Source: Salvator merianae
Lineage: Eukaryota; Chordata; Lepidosauria; Squamata; Teiidae
Assembly (NCBI GenBank): GCA_003586115.2
Contig: QVOM02000112.1
Location: forward strand, 103,801,174-103,865,173
Direction: 5' to 3'
DNA length: 64,000 nt
Part shown: in pieces, positions 1 to 11,790 of the stretch
How the letters are laid out: each line of letters begins with the position of its first letter
Numbering within the stretch: the first letter of the stretch is position 1
Position numbers and translations under genes: made by a program
Notes under the pieces: model-generated
What the model saw: only the letters and a program-made list of their open reading frames with translations
What the model was told of the DNA's origin: nothing
Database searches by the model: none

Positions 1-289
1 GCAGAATTGACAAAAATCATTAGACAGAATCATACACATAACAGGACCTCAAATAAGAGGACCGCAACATCAAATTTGAGAAGTTTTGGACAGCAGTGGT
101 AAAAACTATAATTCGGACTTTAAGAGTAATTCCACGTGGTCTAATGATAACATTAAGAATACTATGAACAGTGCCCAGTCCAGGCAAGAAATCTAATATA
201 TTGTGTTTGAAAAGGAGAATGAGAAATCCCTGGATAGCCCCAGGAAGCAACAGTTTGGGGAATATGCTATATTCTAAGAAATCTTAATG

Positions 290-1140
290 GCCTGTGTCTT
301 GGGGAAGGAAAAAAATCGGTGAACTGTAATATATGACCTGTTTTTGATAATAAATGACGATGTTTATAAAGGTGAAGGAAGGAGAGTATCCTGCGTATTT
401 CTCTTTTCTCGACCAATCTGGGGGAAAAGGCGCATGGCCTCTCTAAATGTTGGGTCGCCTTTTTTCAATAATCAGATTTTTTGGACGGGGGGACAAGTTG
501 GCTAAAATTAGGCTGAGGAAGGTGAGAATTGGGGCAAGTGGATATCATTTTGAGAGCCCCCTACCCCCCCATAATACGAATTAAAAGATTCCAGCTTCTT
601 TCTAACAGTTCACCTCCCGAGCGCGCTTCATCCTTCTCACAGCCTTTTTTCTTGACCGCCTTTATTTCCTGCGCCGGCCGGGGCAGGAGAGGGGAAGGGA
701 CGAATGGCTTCATTCAAACAGTCACTCGCCCCCCGCAGCCTCCGGGGCTTCTCTTCATATGCACCGCTGGAGAGAGCGCGCGCGTGTGTTTTGTGGTGGT
801 AGTGGGGAGGGATGAAAGCGCCTGCCGCCATTTGCTCAGGAGGGGTAAGGCAAACAGCATGCGCCTGTTATTCAGGGGCCTTGGCTTTGATAAGATCGCC
901 TTGTAGCGCATTGTTGGCGCTTGTGTCGCCCATTCAGCGGCTCCAGGGAGATCCCTGTGATCGGCCTTGTCTTCCTGGCGGGGAAGCCTTTGTAGGTGGC
1001 GAGAGAGCTCTTTGTGTTTGGCTGCCTTGTTCTGATTTGCCTCGCCCAAATCAGGCTGCTGGCCATTAAACACCTACAGGCAGAATTTCTCCTTCTCCTT
1101 CGCCTTCCTCTCCTTCCTCCCCCTCCTCCCCCTTTTTCCT
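290..1140. promoter_or_regulatory. CpG-rich, repeat-free block in CDX2 intron 1 (candidate enhancer)
   Basis: Unlike the AT-rich intron around it, this block is GC- and CpG-rich (densest at about 600-1060) and shows none of the repeat ends that fill the rest of the window. It contains an overlapping TCF/LEF-like CTTTGAT (885-891) and GATA-like GATAAG (889-894), CDX/Hox-like A/T sites such as TTTATAAAG near 363, CTTTATTT near 660 and CATTAAA near 1064, and ends in a polypyrimidine run (1081-1140). Wnt/TCF and Cdx autoregulation are known inputs to Cdx genes, so an intronic enhancer is a reasonable inference. The motifs are short and I could not test conservation. Confidence 0.45.
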
Positions 1141-2319
1141 CTGGGAAAAGGAGAACAAAAAAGAGAACCAGTTGAACAAGAAGCAAGGGGGTGGGGGTGA
1201 GAAAAGGTTGTTTCCCGAAAACACGTTCCTTCCCCGGAGGCTCGGCGGAGGAGTTATAGCCAGTTCGGGTGGGGAAAAGATTGTCAGGCTAACTAGCCAT
1301 TGGGATCGAGCGTCAAGGCATTTGTTTCTCGGGTAGACGGGGTACGGAACGCAAAGGAAAGCGAAAAATGCCGAACAGATGACAGCGGGGATTTGGTTGG
1401 TGGTTTGTTTTGAAAAATGTGGTTTTACTAAACTGCTTCGGATGGAAAATGAAAGACAGTATAAAACGCTTTCAGTCAAGCGCACTGAAAGTATTTAGGA
1501 AGGTGAAACAAGAGATCCCCAACATTTTTTTTACTTGCGTATCTCTTGGCAGCTTATTTCCATGTATTGAACCTTTCATAACAGTTGCTGTCATTTCAGA
1601 TTTATATGTTGTAACGCTAAGTGCCTTTTCGCGTCATTATTCAATTTTTCTGCGTACCCCCCAATATCCTGATTCGTATCTCCGGGTGTATGCGCACCCC
1701 AGGTTGGGAATGACTGATCTAGGCGAATACAGGCAGGGCTTAAATAGAAAACTTTGAGGGATTTCCCTCGCCCCATCTTTTAAAAAATGTAAATATTAAG
1801 AAATAGAAAGTATAAAAAATGTCTGCAAAATGTCACCAAGATTTCCTTTTCCATCCCAGTCATTTTCCATCCCACTTGAATATATCGACAAGTTTGTTTC
1901 CTTGTTCCAACCAGACTTACATTCAATGATCATTATCATATTATGATGATTATTATTATTGAAGATAATTCACATCTGTTGTTATTTCAGTAATAATAAG
2001 TCTCATATGCAGTGTTCAGATCCAGGTTGAGGCACTGAATTTAGAAATGTTGGAAATCACCTTTGCTCAGTTGGATACCTCTACCCTCTCCTTTCTCATA
2101 TATCCTTCATTTTTTTTCTTTATGTTTCTCCTATATATTGGTTTTCCTTTTCTCTCCCTCTGTCTCTGTCCCACACTCCCCACACTTTCTCTAACATTAC
2201 GTAAAGGTTTATGTAAAATAGGCCTTTGGTAAATATATATAAATGTTTACATTTATAGAAGAATTATCCAGCTGATGTTTCCATGGATAAACACTTTCAA
2301 GATGCAACTTTGAAACTAA

Positions 2320-2434
2320 GGTTGCATCCAGACATCGCTTATTTATTCCAGTATTTGGATATTCCAGAATAAACCCTAGATATTCTAGAATATCCAAATA
2401 TAGTGGAATAAATAAGCGATGTATGGATGCAGCC
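2320..2434. mobile_element. Short palindromic MITE, GGTTGCATCC ends
   Basis: This 115-bp near-perfect hairpin starts GGTTGCATCCAGACATCGC and ends with its inverse, GCGATGTATGGATGCAGCC. The two arms meet around GGATATTCCAGAAT. The flanking triplets are TAA and AAA, a one-base mismatch. It belongs with the copies at 31378 and 55669. Confidence 0.75.
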
Positions 2435-2993
2435 AAAGAGTCATTACTTGTACATTTACCAGTTCCTCCAGCATATTTTTAGTTTAACTTTTTTTTTTTT
2501 TTAAAAAGAGCATTTACAGTACCAATGTTTATGATCTGGTCATTACGAGAATAAATAAAACTATTTCTACTATGAAGATAAAAGTGCCCCATTCATGGGT
2601 TTTCTATCCCACATAAAGGCACAGAAGGAAAGTTTTTCCAACTTGTAAATTCAACAGGGTTAAAAATGATTTACAACCCAGATAGGCTAATTAATATGCT
2701 TCCATTTTTAAACCAATCCTGACTCTTTGTGTAAAAGGTGTTCCCGTTATCCTAATTTCATGTATTTAGTTAGAATCTGTCTGGCTTAAAAGGGATTTTA
2801 TTTCTAAATGCGAAGTCTTGAGACGGAGATGGGGATGGACACACATACTATAAATCACTTTGATTATTTTATTTCATCATAAGTATTAATATGGACAGAC
2901 TCTTAACTTCAGATAGATATCTTCATGGGAATTTATACAACAGGTAATCAAAATAGCAAAATGAAAGTTAAGAGAGCTAGAGCCACAAATAAA

Positions 2994-3158
2994 GGGTGAT
3001 TCCAAACTGGGCAGTATACTGAATCGACAAACGTACTACAATCCTCCTTTCCACACGCTGGTGTGCTCCAAGGGAACTCTGCCGCACAATACCAGTGTGC
3101 AGAAGGAAGGGTCCCAGTACGCTCACTGGACCAGTACACCAGCGGGTGGGAATCGCCC
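2994..3158. mobile_element. Short inverted-repeat MITE, GGGTGATTCC ends
   Basis: The 165-bp element begins GGGTGATTCC and ends GGAATCGCCC (its near inverse). It is flanked on both sides by AAA. Internally it carries CTGG...CCAG palindromic arms around TTCCACACGCTGGTGTG. A better preserved relative sits at 22124-22303. Confidence 0.75.
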
Positions 3159-3658
3159 AAAAGCTAGAACAGGAAATAGTACAACACAAAATCAATGCAA
3201 ATTAAGGGATGTCCCCCCTCCTCTTTCCAAAATACACTTCATAGCCCTTACGATGCAATCCCAACCCATCTGATGCTGTCATGGTAGAGTTCAGAGTTCC
3301 AAAAAAAGCTAGTTGTAAAAGTACAGTCAGGCTGTACTTCCATATTAGCTGATCTGTAGCTCCTAAGAACTGATAAGATTCCTTCCATGTGCATCACTGC
3401 AGGCAGTTGCCCTAGGAAAGGGATACATAAGGTGTATCAAGGAGGTTGATTGTTCTGTCCCTCCCATCCTAGGACCATTTGGGATCATAGAGGCTAACAA
3501 TGATACTAAAAAACTAAAACGTGGGAGCAAGTATTTTAATATTATTGTTTTTCCTGTTTTCATCTGATAGCAGTGTGTGCTTTTCTTGATCAGAAGAGAC
3601 GTGTACACATGATTTAGCTGGGGAACTCAGTGAAGAGCCTCCAGTGGTTACGGACTGA

Positions 3659-4030
3659 AGCTGCATCCACACACAATAAAAAAGCAGCTCAAAAGCAACT
3701 CAGAGATGGTAGCATACAGATGCTAGTGTCCCCATCCTGCTCCTAATCTACATTAAAGGTCAAAGAGTGCATTTTGGAAGTGCATTTTCAGGTCTTTAAT
3801 GTGGATTAAGACACTAGCATGCGGTTGCTACTGTTAAAGAAAATTAGATTCCAGCAAAGTAGAGATGCATTGAACAGAGTATAGCTTATTTCAAAGCTCT
3901 CATTCTCTTTCTCAGAGCACTTGGCATTTACCTATTTGTGAAAGCTTTATTCGCCACATATTGTAAGCTGATTACAAATTTTCCTTCTAATTTGCTTTTG
4001 AACCACTTTATTTACTGTGTGTGGATGCAG
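3659..4030. mobile_element. MITE of the GGCTGCATCCACAC family, interrupted
   Basis: The left end AGCTGCATCCACACAC at 3659 and right end TGTGTGTGGATGCAG at about 4016-4030 bracket the family core (CACATTAAAGGTC, then GGTCTTTAATGTGGATT). About 170 bp between roughly 3836 and 4005 do not match the family and look like a later insertion. Confidence 0.65.
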
Positions 4031-4734
4031 ATTCATGCAGTGGAAGGCCCTTCCCAGATGTTTATTTAAAACACATTTATACCATCCATTGTTCTGTAAA
4101 GAATTTGAGGGATGTGTAATTAGTTAAATATAATGCATAGTCTCTAATTCTTAAAACTTTAAATGCTTGGGTGAGTAAAAATGGTTTAATTGGTTTAAGT
4201 AGGATAAAGTAAGGTAAGCCAGACTTGGTGACTACAGAGAGACACAGTTCTTAATGATAACAATTTGGAGGTGGTTTGCCATTACTTTCTTGAGGAACCT
4301 GAGATTTTCTGCATGCAGAATAAATATTCTGCCACTGAGCTTTAGTGTCCAAACATTCAAATACCAGATAGCTCTATTCAGTACTGTTATGAATTAACAG
4401 CCTTCAGAGGGAGCCTCTTACATGTTATGTTCCATTATTTCATCAAGAGATTTCCAGGATCCATTTTGATTACCACTTTTATCTTTGGCCCTCCACCCAA
4501 TGAACAAAGAGGACACAGACACAAATCTCCATAAAATTCACATGTGCTTTTTTTCATGTTTCATGATGGAGTGGAGGAGTAGAAGAGACAAGATAAAACA
4601 GCATTCATGCAGGTATAATGAGATATCTGATAGAATGTCAATGGCTGAAAGTTCTCATAATAATTTCACGTTAGAGAAGCTTAACCTGTTGAATTGTTCA
4701 CTCCAGTGCTAATCCTAAACTACACAAGAAGATC

Positions 4735-5105
4735 AAGCCTCCAGGCTGGGACAGGCAGCCTTTGAAAGCCAGGAATGAAAAGTTTCCAGCCTCCGAAGTT
4801 CCTGCCGGCCCTTTCTGCAGGTGTGCCCACTTCTGGTAGCATTCCCTTTTGAACCACCACAGTGGCCCCTGCATATACTGGAACAGTGGGCCATGTGCTT
4901 TCTGCACAAAGTTATAGTTCTGGTAAGGACTCAATAGTACACTGATAGACTGGGACAGGGCACCATTTTGACACCCTATCCCAGTCTCTTGCTTTTTCCA
5001 GTGCAAAGTGTGCTGAGAGAGGGCAGGGTTTCTACTATCCTGTACCAGAGTATGGAAATCAGGGCCTGGACCCCTTCTTAGACTACTCATAAGTGTGGAA
5101 AGGGC
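4735..5105. repeat. Dispersed repeat related to the element at 23977
   Basis: It contains GGCACCATTTTGACACCCTA and a CAGTGCAAAGTGTG stretch resembling, in the opposite orientation, the unit at 23977-24457. It ends with GTGGAAAGGGCC, similar to the GGCCCTTTC ends of other elements here. No coding potential is credible. Confidence 0.45.
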
Positions 5106-5339
5106 CTTTGAGCTCATAGGCCAAATTTATTGGATAAGCATCTGGGTGAGAGGTAGGGATGGGGCTAAGGGAGTGAATGGAAGAAAAAGGATGCTGGGGC
5201 AGGAAACAGAGGGTGAAACTAATTCCGGACTAGAAAACTGTGAACCCCATATTTACTCCTCCAAGTTACAGCCTCATCTGTCCTGGAATTATTTCTCTCT
5301 CTCCCCTCTCTTCAGGATGCCTCCAGAAGCCAACTAAAA

Positions 5340-5715
5340 CTTGCAGTTTTCTGGGAATGTCATACACATCTGTGGCATTCCCAGTATAACACCAAGTTAC
5401 TGGCTTGATGATCCTTAATATCACTTTTATGGGAAATCTGGCAATGATGCCCGGTTCCTTATAATAGCGATGCTTACCTTTGTGTGTGTCGGGACCTTCC
5501 AGAATGAGTTCACTGGAAGCCAGGCAAGCATGTGAAAAACTACAAAAGGAAATGGGCGGGAGCTTGGCCGGCTTCTGATAGCTGCAAACAAGGTCATTCC
5601 AGAAGGCGCCAACAGACACAAAGGTAAACTCACCAGTGCCTCCTACATCTGGTGAAGGGTAGCAAGAGTCAGTTGTGGGACCTTCTTTAGATCCTGCCTT
5701 GGCTGTTGGCTCTTG
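5340..5715 (+). repeat. Dispersed repeat family E, copy 1
   Basis: This is one of five related segments. Shared marks are a CTTACCTT..TGTC block, the inverse CAGACACAAAGGTAA, and a right part with GCAAGAG and GGGACCTTCTTTAGATCCTG. The other copies are at 14110, 41340, 43960 and 56660. Confidence 0.6.
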
Positions 5716-6060
5716 CCGTGGTCAACAATAACTTTTCTATCAATGAATATGAATGAGGTGGGGAGGGAGAGCTTTAAAAGGAAAGAGGAAGTCCTTCTCC
5801 ATTGCTTTGTTTAGAGAAAAAACTTAGGAAGATCCTCTTCCCATAGTTCTAAAATGAAACAAGCACCCACAACGCCTGTCAATTATAGCCTTGCATTTCA
5901 CCATTAGCTAAAAACTACTAGTAAAGATTATAGAGGTTGTTATATGCCTTTCCTTATAGTTGAACATTCCTTTTAAAGGAGAAAACTAAGCATCTTGGGC
6001 TCCGTTCAGGCTGATGGACTGTACAATACAACCCAGCATCACTGCTAATAGTGATTTTCA

Positions 6061-6288
6061 CTACATCTGCACCCAGTAAAAAACTGTAGTTCAAAAGCAG
6101 TTTAGAGGTGGTAGCATCCACATACTAGCACCTTAATCCACATTAATAACCAGAAAATGTTCTGCCAAAGTATATTTTCTGGTACTTAATGTGGATTATG
6201 GGTGGGTTGTAAACACTAGCATCTGCATGCTACTATCTTTAAGCTGCATTTGAGCTGCCTTTTTAAAAAAATGTGTGTGGATGCAGCC
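6061..6288. mobile_element. MITE of the GGCTGCATCCACAC family
   Basis: The core inverted repeat (CCACATTAATAACCAGAAAAT against TTTTCTGGTACTTAATGTGG) and the right end TGTGTGTGGATGCAGCC are clear. The left end is decayed (CTACATCTGCACCC). Confidence 0.65.
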
Positions 6289-7111
6289 TGTGTGTGTTTC
6301 CGATGGCGTCATGGAAGTCTCATAAGCACCATCTGTCACACTCTGTGGAATTTGGCCCAATCCCAGTACCCGTATATGCAGTACTTCTGAATCACTAAGT
6401 GGCGATAATATTTCATACATCTAACATGTTCTCTAGTCCAAATGGGACTATGCGTCCATTTGTTTTTCAAGTGTATTTTCCATATCTGTTGTAATAGAGT
6501 TAAACTTTGCTTTCTAGATCTTTTTTTATTATACCTCCCACGTTTTTTGAGTTCAGTTCGGTTTTGGTTCTGACAGGTAAAGCCATTAATTACTTGGATT
6601 CTGAAAACCTAAAGTATCTCTTCCCAAACGTATTTTATTAGAATTGCAAGGGAGACCACTCAAAAAGCTTCCATATTCTGTGGTGTGAAGATGGTACTGA
6701 TCCACAGATTGGGGGCACCTGCAAAAGTGTCTTTGCTGTAGTATCTCCACATGTGGCAGCAACAGGCTCCTAGTGATGAGTGTACCTTCTCATTTTCAGC
6801 TTTGAGCATTGTCTGAGGAATCTGTTTTTTCCAGTGCATGATTTCCTGCCCTCACTACAAGCACCTCAGAAAGCCACTTGAAACAATATCTCCCCATTCC
6901 AAAATGGAGATGCTGAGGTGTTTTTAGAGTGGTGATCACAGCGCCCCCCTCTGGCACCCATGCAAAATCTGACTTCTTTATCGAATGTAGACCCAGCCTC
7001 TGTGGTAACTGCCAGGCTGTGGAGCAGCCTTCATCTGTATTTGACTTTCATTACCTAATTAATGCATAGCTTTTCACTCAGGATTTTGATTAATATGATA
7101 TTCTGCCTCCA

Positions 7112-7292
7112 TTTGTTGTTGGGTATCATTGAGTCGTGTCCAACTCCCAGTTGATTGAATGTGTCTTCTAGGCAGTTTTGTCTGCAGAGATACAGAAGTG
7201 GTTTGCCATTGCCTGCTTCTGGGGAGAGGCTGGGGATTGAACTGGAGACTCTCTGCTTTCCAGACAGTTTGCTCTACCAGTGAGCTACAGCC
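7112..7292 (-). mobile_element. tRNA-derived SINE, reverse orientation
   Basis: The + strand reads TTGTTGTTGGGTATCATTGA, then GTGGTTTGCCATTGCCTGCT, then a tRNA-like end GGGGATTGAACTGG ... GCTCTACCAGTGAGCTAC, which is the reverse complement of a tRNA-like promoter head. The copy at 24671 has the same layout. CCATT lies at both ends and may be a target duplication. Confidence 0.75.
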
Positions 7293-7499
7293 ATTCTTCT
7301 TCCATACTGCTGAGCTACACACTCTTGGCTTATTTTTAAGGGTTTCTTTTGTTCTATCCAAAAAAGTTTTTTGATGCAGTTTTTGCTCATTGTTCTTATC
7401 TTTATGGATTTTAATATGCTCTTACCCTTTTTTTTTTCTTTTTGATACACCTTGAGTCTATTGGGCAAAGTATGGATTATAAATCTATGGGGGAAAACT

Positions 7500-8160
7500 G
7501 TCAGCTCTGACAGGGGTGGTAGAGATGAAGCCCAAAAACCTTTGTAGGGACTAAGGTTAGTCTGCTAGCCTCTTCTTTATCCACATTTCCTTTCCCCATA
7601 GATCTCAAAATTAGAAACCTTGGCCCTTTCCATATGGGATGATATCCCATGCTGGGAAAGGATTCAGGGGGTTCCCCCTCCCCATGCTGGTGTGGGATAG
7701 GGGAACCCCAGTGCCCTGCTGGAATTCTTTGTCTGCATGGTCGAAGCACTAGAGAAGAATAGGGTGCCAAAATGGTGCCCTATCCCAGTCTACCGGTAGG
7801 CCTCAACAATGGGTACTAACCATTGTAGCAGTGGGGCCAGGCCAGAACAGAAGGATGTGTAGGAAGGGCACATTGCCCCCTGTTCTAGGATATGGGATGC
7901 CAATTGTGGTGGTGCAAAACGAAGCACTGCCGCAATGAGGCCGCAATGAGGCCCCAGAAACACCAAAGGCCAGGAAAGGCTTCTGCACCAGGTCTGAAGT
8001 TGGCCTAGCCTTCGGAGCCAGTGGTGGAGGCTGGGGTGGGGTGAGCTGTTCAAATGCAGACAGCCCTGTCCTGCTCTGACATCAACCAGTCCCAGTGTGT
8101 TGCGTATTCCAGGTGAGGACATCTTGCCCTGGCCCAGGATAGCAAATGTCAGTGCAGATA
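7500..8160. repeat. Dispersed repeats, unclassified
   Basis: Segments such as GGTGCCCTATCCCAGTCTAC and a GCCAGGAAAGGCTTCTGC stretch recur in altered form at 4735, 23977 and 48836, often in the opposite orientation. Boundaries are uncertain and probably represent two adjacent old elements. No reading frame here looks genuine. Confidence 0.4.
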
Positions 8161-8260
8161 TGGTCCTTGTGTGTTAATGAAGAAATAGGTTTTAGAATAA
8201 CGTACAATGCAATGTATTAATTAATTAGGAAACAGTCCACTCTGTATCTCAACACCACAA

Positions 8261-8450
8261 GCTGAATCTGCACACGTGGAGAAAAAAAACAGCTCAAAAG
8301 CAGCTTAGGGGCAGTAGCATGTGGGCACGGGTGTTCCCATCCTAATCTATATTAATGGCCTTTGGAAGTGCATGTTTTGGTCTTTAATGTGAGTTAGAGG
8401 CATTAGTGTGTGGATGCTACCACCTCTAAGCCTCTTTCAAGCCACAAACT
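8261..8450. mobile_element. MITE of the GGCTGCATCCACAC family, decayed
   Basis: It reads GCTGAATCTGCACAC, then CAGCTCAAAAGCAGCTTAG, CTATATTAATGGCC, GGTCTTTAATGTGAGTTAG and GATGCTACCACCTCTAAG. This is the family order, with mutated left end and a missing right terminus. Confidence 0.6.
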
Positions 8451-8892
8451 TCCAATCAGGGATTTGTTGCATGCTTTTTGGAGTACTCTAGACACACATC
8501 CATATATTTTATGAAAAGTTATGTCGACTGTGTTGAACTGGTGTAGCTGTGGTAAGCTTGTTGGGTCTTTGCACATGCTTAGTTTCCCCCATTATACGAC
8601 GGCCTCTGGTGGTAGAGCAATTGACAGGAAAGCAGGGGGTCACAACCGGGAAGAAAGCATTGTAAACCACTTTGGTAACCACTTCTGAGGAAGTTACATT
8701 GACGTCTCTATATAGTGAGCCAACCCTTGGTTTTGATGATGGTCAATACGTCCTTTCCTTCTTTATGAATCTGATGTAGACAGAAGTCTCACAGAAATAA
8801 TTGTGAGTTCCAAAGTTTCTTAAAAAGATGTATAACTACCAGAATCCAGTTTTCCAGACCTCCGAGCGCTCTGCTACTTTTCTAAATCTACT

Positions 8893-8924
8893 TGTATATA
8901 TGTATATATAAACTTGTATATATG

Positions 8925-8970
<46 letters not shown>

Positions 8971-8972
8971 AC
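8893..8972. repeat. TA/CA compound microsatellite
   Basis: Alternating TGTATATA blocks run into about fourteen CA units and then (TA)n. The stretch is low complexity and non-coding. Confidence 0.95.
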
Positions 8973-9256
8973 TTCATGTATATCAATAGCTGTTACTTGT
9001 TCAAAGTAAACAGCTTTGCTGATGTTGCTGCTCTATATTATTACTATGCTTTATGTTATATTACATCTATACTATATTTAGTTAGCTTTAAAATATTTTA
9101 ATAAAAAGTTCTATTTCCCTCTCCCTCAAGGAAAGTATAATTCACTTCAATTTGACCTATCCCCTTTTATGACAATACAAAGCCGCCATTACATTGCGTT
9201 ATTTCCAACAATATTTTATTTATATATTTACCAGGGCAGGTCATAATCACAAAAAG

Positions 9257-9308
9257 ATACCATACCATACCATACCATACCATACCATACCATACCATAC
9301 CATACCAT
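9257..9308. repeat. (CATAC)n pentanucleotide microsatellite
   Basis: About ten uninterrupted copies of CATAC follow GATAC and end at CATGTTGTG. Confidence 0.97.
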
Positions 9309-9794
9309 GTTGTGTTATTTCCAAGGTATATTTATGGGGTAGAGGTAAAAATCATAATATCCGAAGACCAAAATTCAAAATCTCTACTTGTTCATGAAGT
9401 CTCAGTGAATGACTATGGGCCAGGTACTTACTGGGGCTAACAATTTTCTGGTGCTTTCTGCACTTACCTTTAGTCAGGCAGAAGGGCCCACGTAATAAGC
9501 TTCTACCTCATGGATCTGCACGTTAATGCAGATCTGTGAGGTAATGCCCCCTGCTGGAATGCTCCATCTGCGTTAAATGGAGTGTGATCCAGATTAGGGA
9601 GGTCCTGTTCGCTATCACCGGTTGACATGATTAAACGTGTCTAGTGGTGTATCAGAGACCACACTTCCTATGTTCTGGACTACCGGGAGTTGCATTTCAG
9701 TTGTACACCATAGCACACCACTGAAGTGCGTCCCCCAGAAACTCTTGTTCCTAGTCCTCAAAGGCATCAGAGCCCGGCCTCAAAGCCCGCATGT

Positions 9795-9888
9795 GTTGTA
9801 TGTTTTGTAAGCCGCCCTGGGACCTTTCGGTATAGGGCAGGGTAGAAATTGAAATTAAAGTAAAAGTAAGCCTATGGTGTGGGCTCGT

Positions 9889-9921
<33 letters not shown>
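9795..9921 (+). repeat. LINE/SINE 3' tail and (AAT)n
   Basis: AAGCCGCCCTGGGACCTTTC followed by a GGGCAGGGTAGAAATT-type tail is the usual 3' end of squamate retroposons. An (ATA)n run follows at 9889-9921. Confidence 0.6.
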
Positions 9922-9922
<1 letters not shown>

Positions 9923-10165
9923 GTCCCAGTGGTAATCAACACACTGGGTACTGTGCCTAAAGACCTTGGCTGGCACTTGAAAACAATAGGCGCTGACAAA
10001 ATCACCATCTGTCAGTTGCAAAAGGCCACCCTATTCAGCTCTGTGCGCATCATTCGCTGGTATATCACACAGTCCTAGACGCTTGGGAAGCGTCCGACGT
10101 GTGAAAAACTATGAAAGCCAGCATTGTGATCTCGTTTGCTGTGTTTACTGTTGTTTTTTAAATAC
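9921..10165 (+). pseudogene. Remnant of a non-LTR retrotransposon ORF C-terminus
   Basis: In the + frame the segment reads VPVVINTLGTVPKDLGWHL, then an IGADKITICQLQKATLFSS stretch and an RIIRWYITQS end at a stop. The order VPVVI..LG..(P)KDL..HL..IG..I....LQK..LF..(A)RI.R is familiar from the C-terminal end of vertebrate LINE reverse-transcriptase proteins. The piece is short, lacks all catalytic domains and lies inside CDX2 intron 1. The clade (R4-like or another) cannot be fixed without a search. Confidence 0.55.
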
Positions 10166-10589
10166 ATAATAACAACAACAACGGTTATTTATAACGCCCC
10201 TTTCACCAAAGGGCGGAACAAAATACCCACGTATAATTAAAAGACAAACAAAACAAACAAAGAAAATATCTATCTATATAAAAATGAAACACTACATGTA
10301 AAATCAACACCCTATTCTTCACCAGATGCTTCTAAAACTAAATGCACCACTAATCCAGCCCACACCTCTCCATGACCGGAATCAGCAGGCTTGGCTGTTC
10401 TGTTGCCCTCACAGGGTTGTGTGAGGGTCAGCTAGATGACAGGAAAAGAATCTATACTATCTTGATCATTTCAGCAAAAAAGGGAGAATGTAAATTAATC
10501 ATAGAACAATGGTAACTTGTGGAAGCTGCTATTAATTATTTTGAATGTTACCCCCTGGAGTTGTGCTACAGCTCTGCTGAAATGAATTA

Positions 10590-10795
10590 GGCTGCATCCA
10601 CATGCATTAAAAAAACAGCTTGAAAATGGTTTAGATGTGGTAGTATGTGACATGTAGTGTTCCTGTTCCGCCACTCCCAGTCTACATTAAAGGCCAGAAA
10701 ATGCACTTAAAGTGGGATGGAAACACAAGTGCGTGACAATTGCCGCTTTTAGGACCTCTTCTGAGCCACTTTATTACCTACATGCAGTTTCAGCC
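10590..10795. mobile_element. MITE of the GGCTGCATCCACAC family with TTA duplication
   Basis: It starts GGCTGCATCCACATGC and ends TACATGCAGTTTCAGCC. TTA lies directly outside both ends (10587-10589 and 10796-10798). Internal CTACATTAAAGGCCAGAAAA matches the family. Confidence 0.75.
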
Positions 10796-11467
10796 TTATT
10801 GGGCTTCCTAGTATAATACAGGAAAAACATCCTGCTGGATTGTGTCCCATGTTATGGTCCTGTTATTCTTAAACACAATGTAAGGAGTGGGACCTAACTG
10901 GAAAAATCAAGAATGTGCTCAGATTTTTTCCGCTAATATCAGTGGGACTTTGAAGAGCTTCTTTGTCTAGGCTCTGTAATCCAGAAAGCTTCAAAACTGG
11001 GTGCTCTGACTTGGAGAAAATGGTTCCATGAAGCAGTAGACTTAATTCCAAGTAAATGTTTATAAAAATGCCACTATGGCAGCAAAAGCTAGAGTGTCAA
11101 ATTGTCATATACATTCCACTCTCTCTTTCAAAAGCACACGTGCAGGCGTTGCTTTATGTATGTGTATTTGACTTGGGGGCCATAAATCCAGCAGCTGCTT
11201 GCTTTTTTACAAGCATGCATTGTTTAAAAATCACTTCCTCTTCAAGCCTAACATTTGAGGGCTAATCATTCAATCTGGCAGGAAGAAGATGGAGCCCTGT
11301 GCTTTGAAAACCACCTATTATGCTTTGAAAATGCAGAAGGTTAGAAAAATCCCCCCAGAAATAATAGTTCAAGCAGGGATAGTTTGTCTTTTTTTGTTGT
11401 TTGGGTCCCTCAATGGACATTTTTCATATAGATTAGGTTGCTGCTAAAGATTCATAAAGCTATTCCC

Positions 11468-11469
<2 letters not shown>

Positions 11470-11522
<53 letters not shown>

Positions 11523-11532
11523 GATAGATAGA

Positions 11533-11577
<45 letters not shown>
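11470..11577. repeat. GATA/GACA compound microsatellite
   Basis: About 21 GATA units (one interruption, ATGATAGATA near 11521) pass into about six GACA units, followed by GGATGGAAAGAGGGAGG. It lies about 210 bp before the CDX2 exon 2 acceptor. The GATA/GACA combination is the Bkm-type repeat known from snakes and other reptiles. Confidence 0.97.
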
Positions 11578-11580
<3 letters not shown>

Positions 11581-11790
11581 TATGGATGGAAAGAGGGAGG
11601 GAGGGATGGATGGATAGGAGTTTATTTGCTGATCTCTTAACATGTGTATTTATATATTCTGTACATTGTAGTTTTAAAACTGTTACGCATTAACAAAATT
11701 AAATTGTAATACTGCTCTTTGGGTCTCTTTGAGTCTTTCTCTCTTTTTTTTCTTCACAAGAGTTCACTTACTGCATCTGTCTCTTCTCAG

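Larger units (their letters stand above)
1..11790 (+). other. CDX2: CDX2 intron 1, 3' part
   Basis: Everything before exon 2 is interpreted as first-intron sequence, because no reading frame resembling CDX2 exon 1 (MYVSYLL start, LCEWMRKP hexapeptide) is seen on the + strand. The intron is therefore more than 11.8 kb. It holds a CpG-rich block near its left end, several short inverted-repeat elements, one SINE, a LINE remnant and microsatellites, each listed separately. Stretches 1450-2300, 3170-3650, 4030-4730, 6300-7100, 9000-9250 and 10800-11450 show no gene and no element I can classify. Confidence 0.8.

Noticed and set aside
529..1186. Overlapping frames of 104-125 codons in the intron 1 CpG block, considered as CDX2 exon 1.
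   Set aside because: None has the MYVSYLL start, the YPDY or LCEWMRKP motifs, or a donor in the right phase.
11452..11643. Open frame rich in LSIY/CLSV.
   Set aside because: It is a translation of the GATA/GACA microsatellite.
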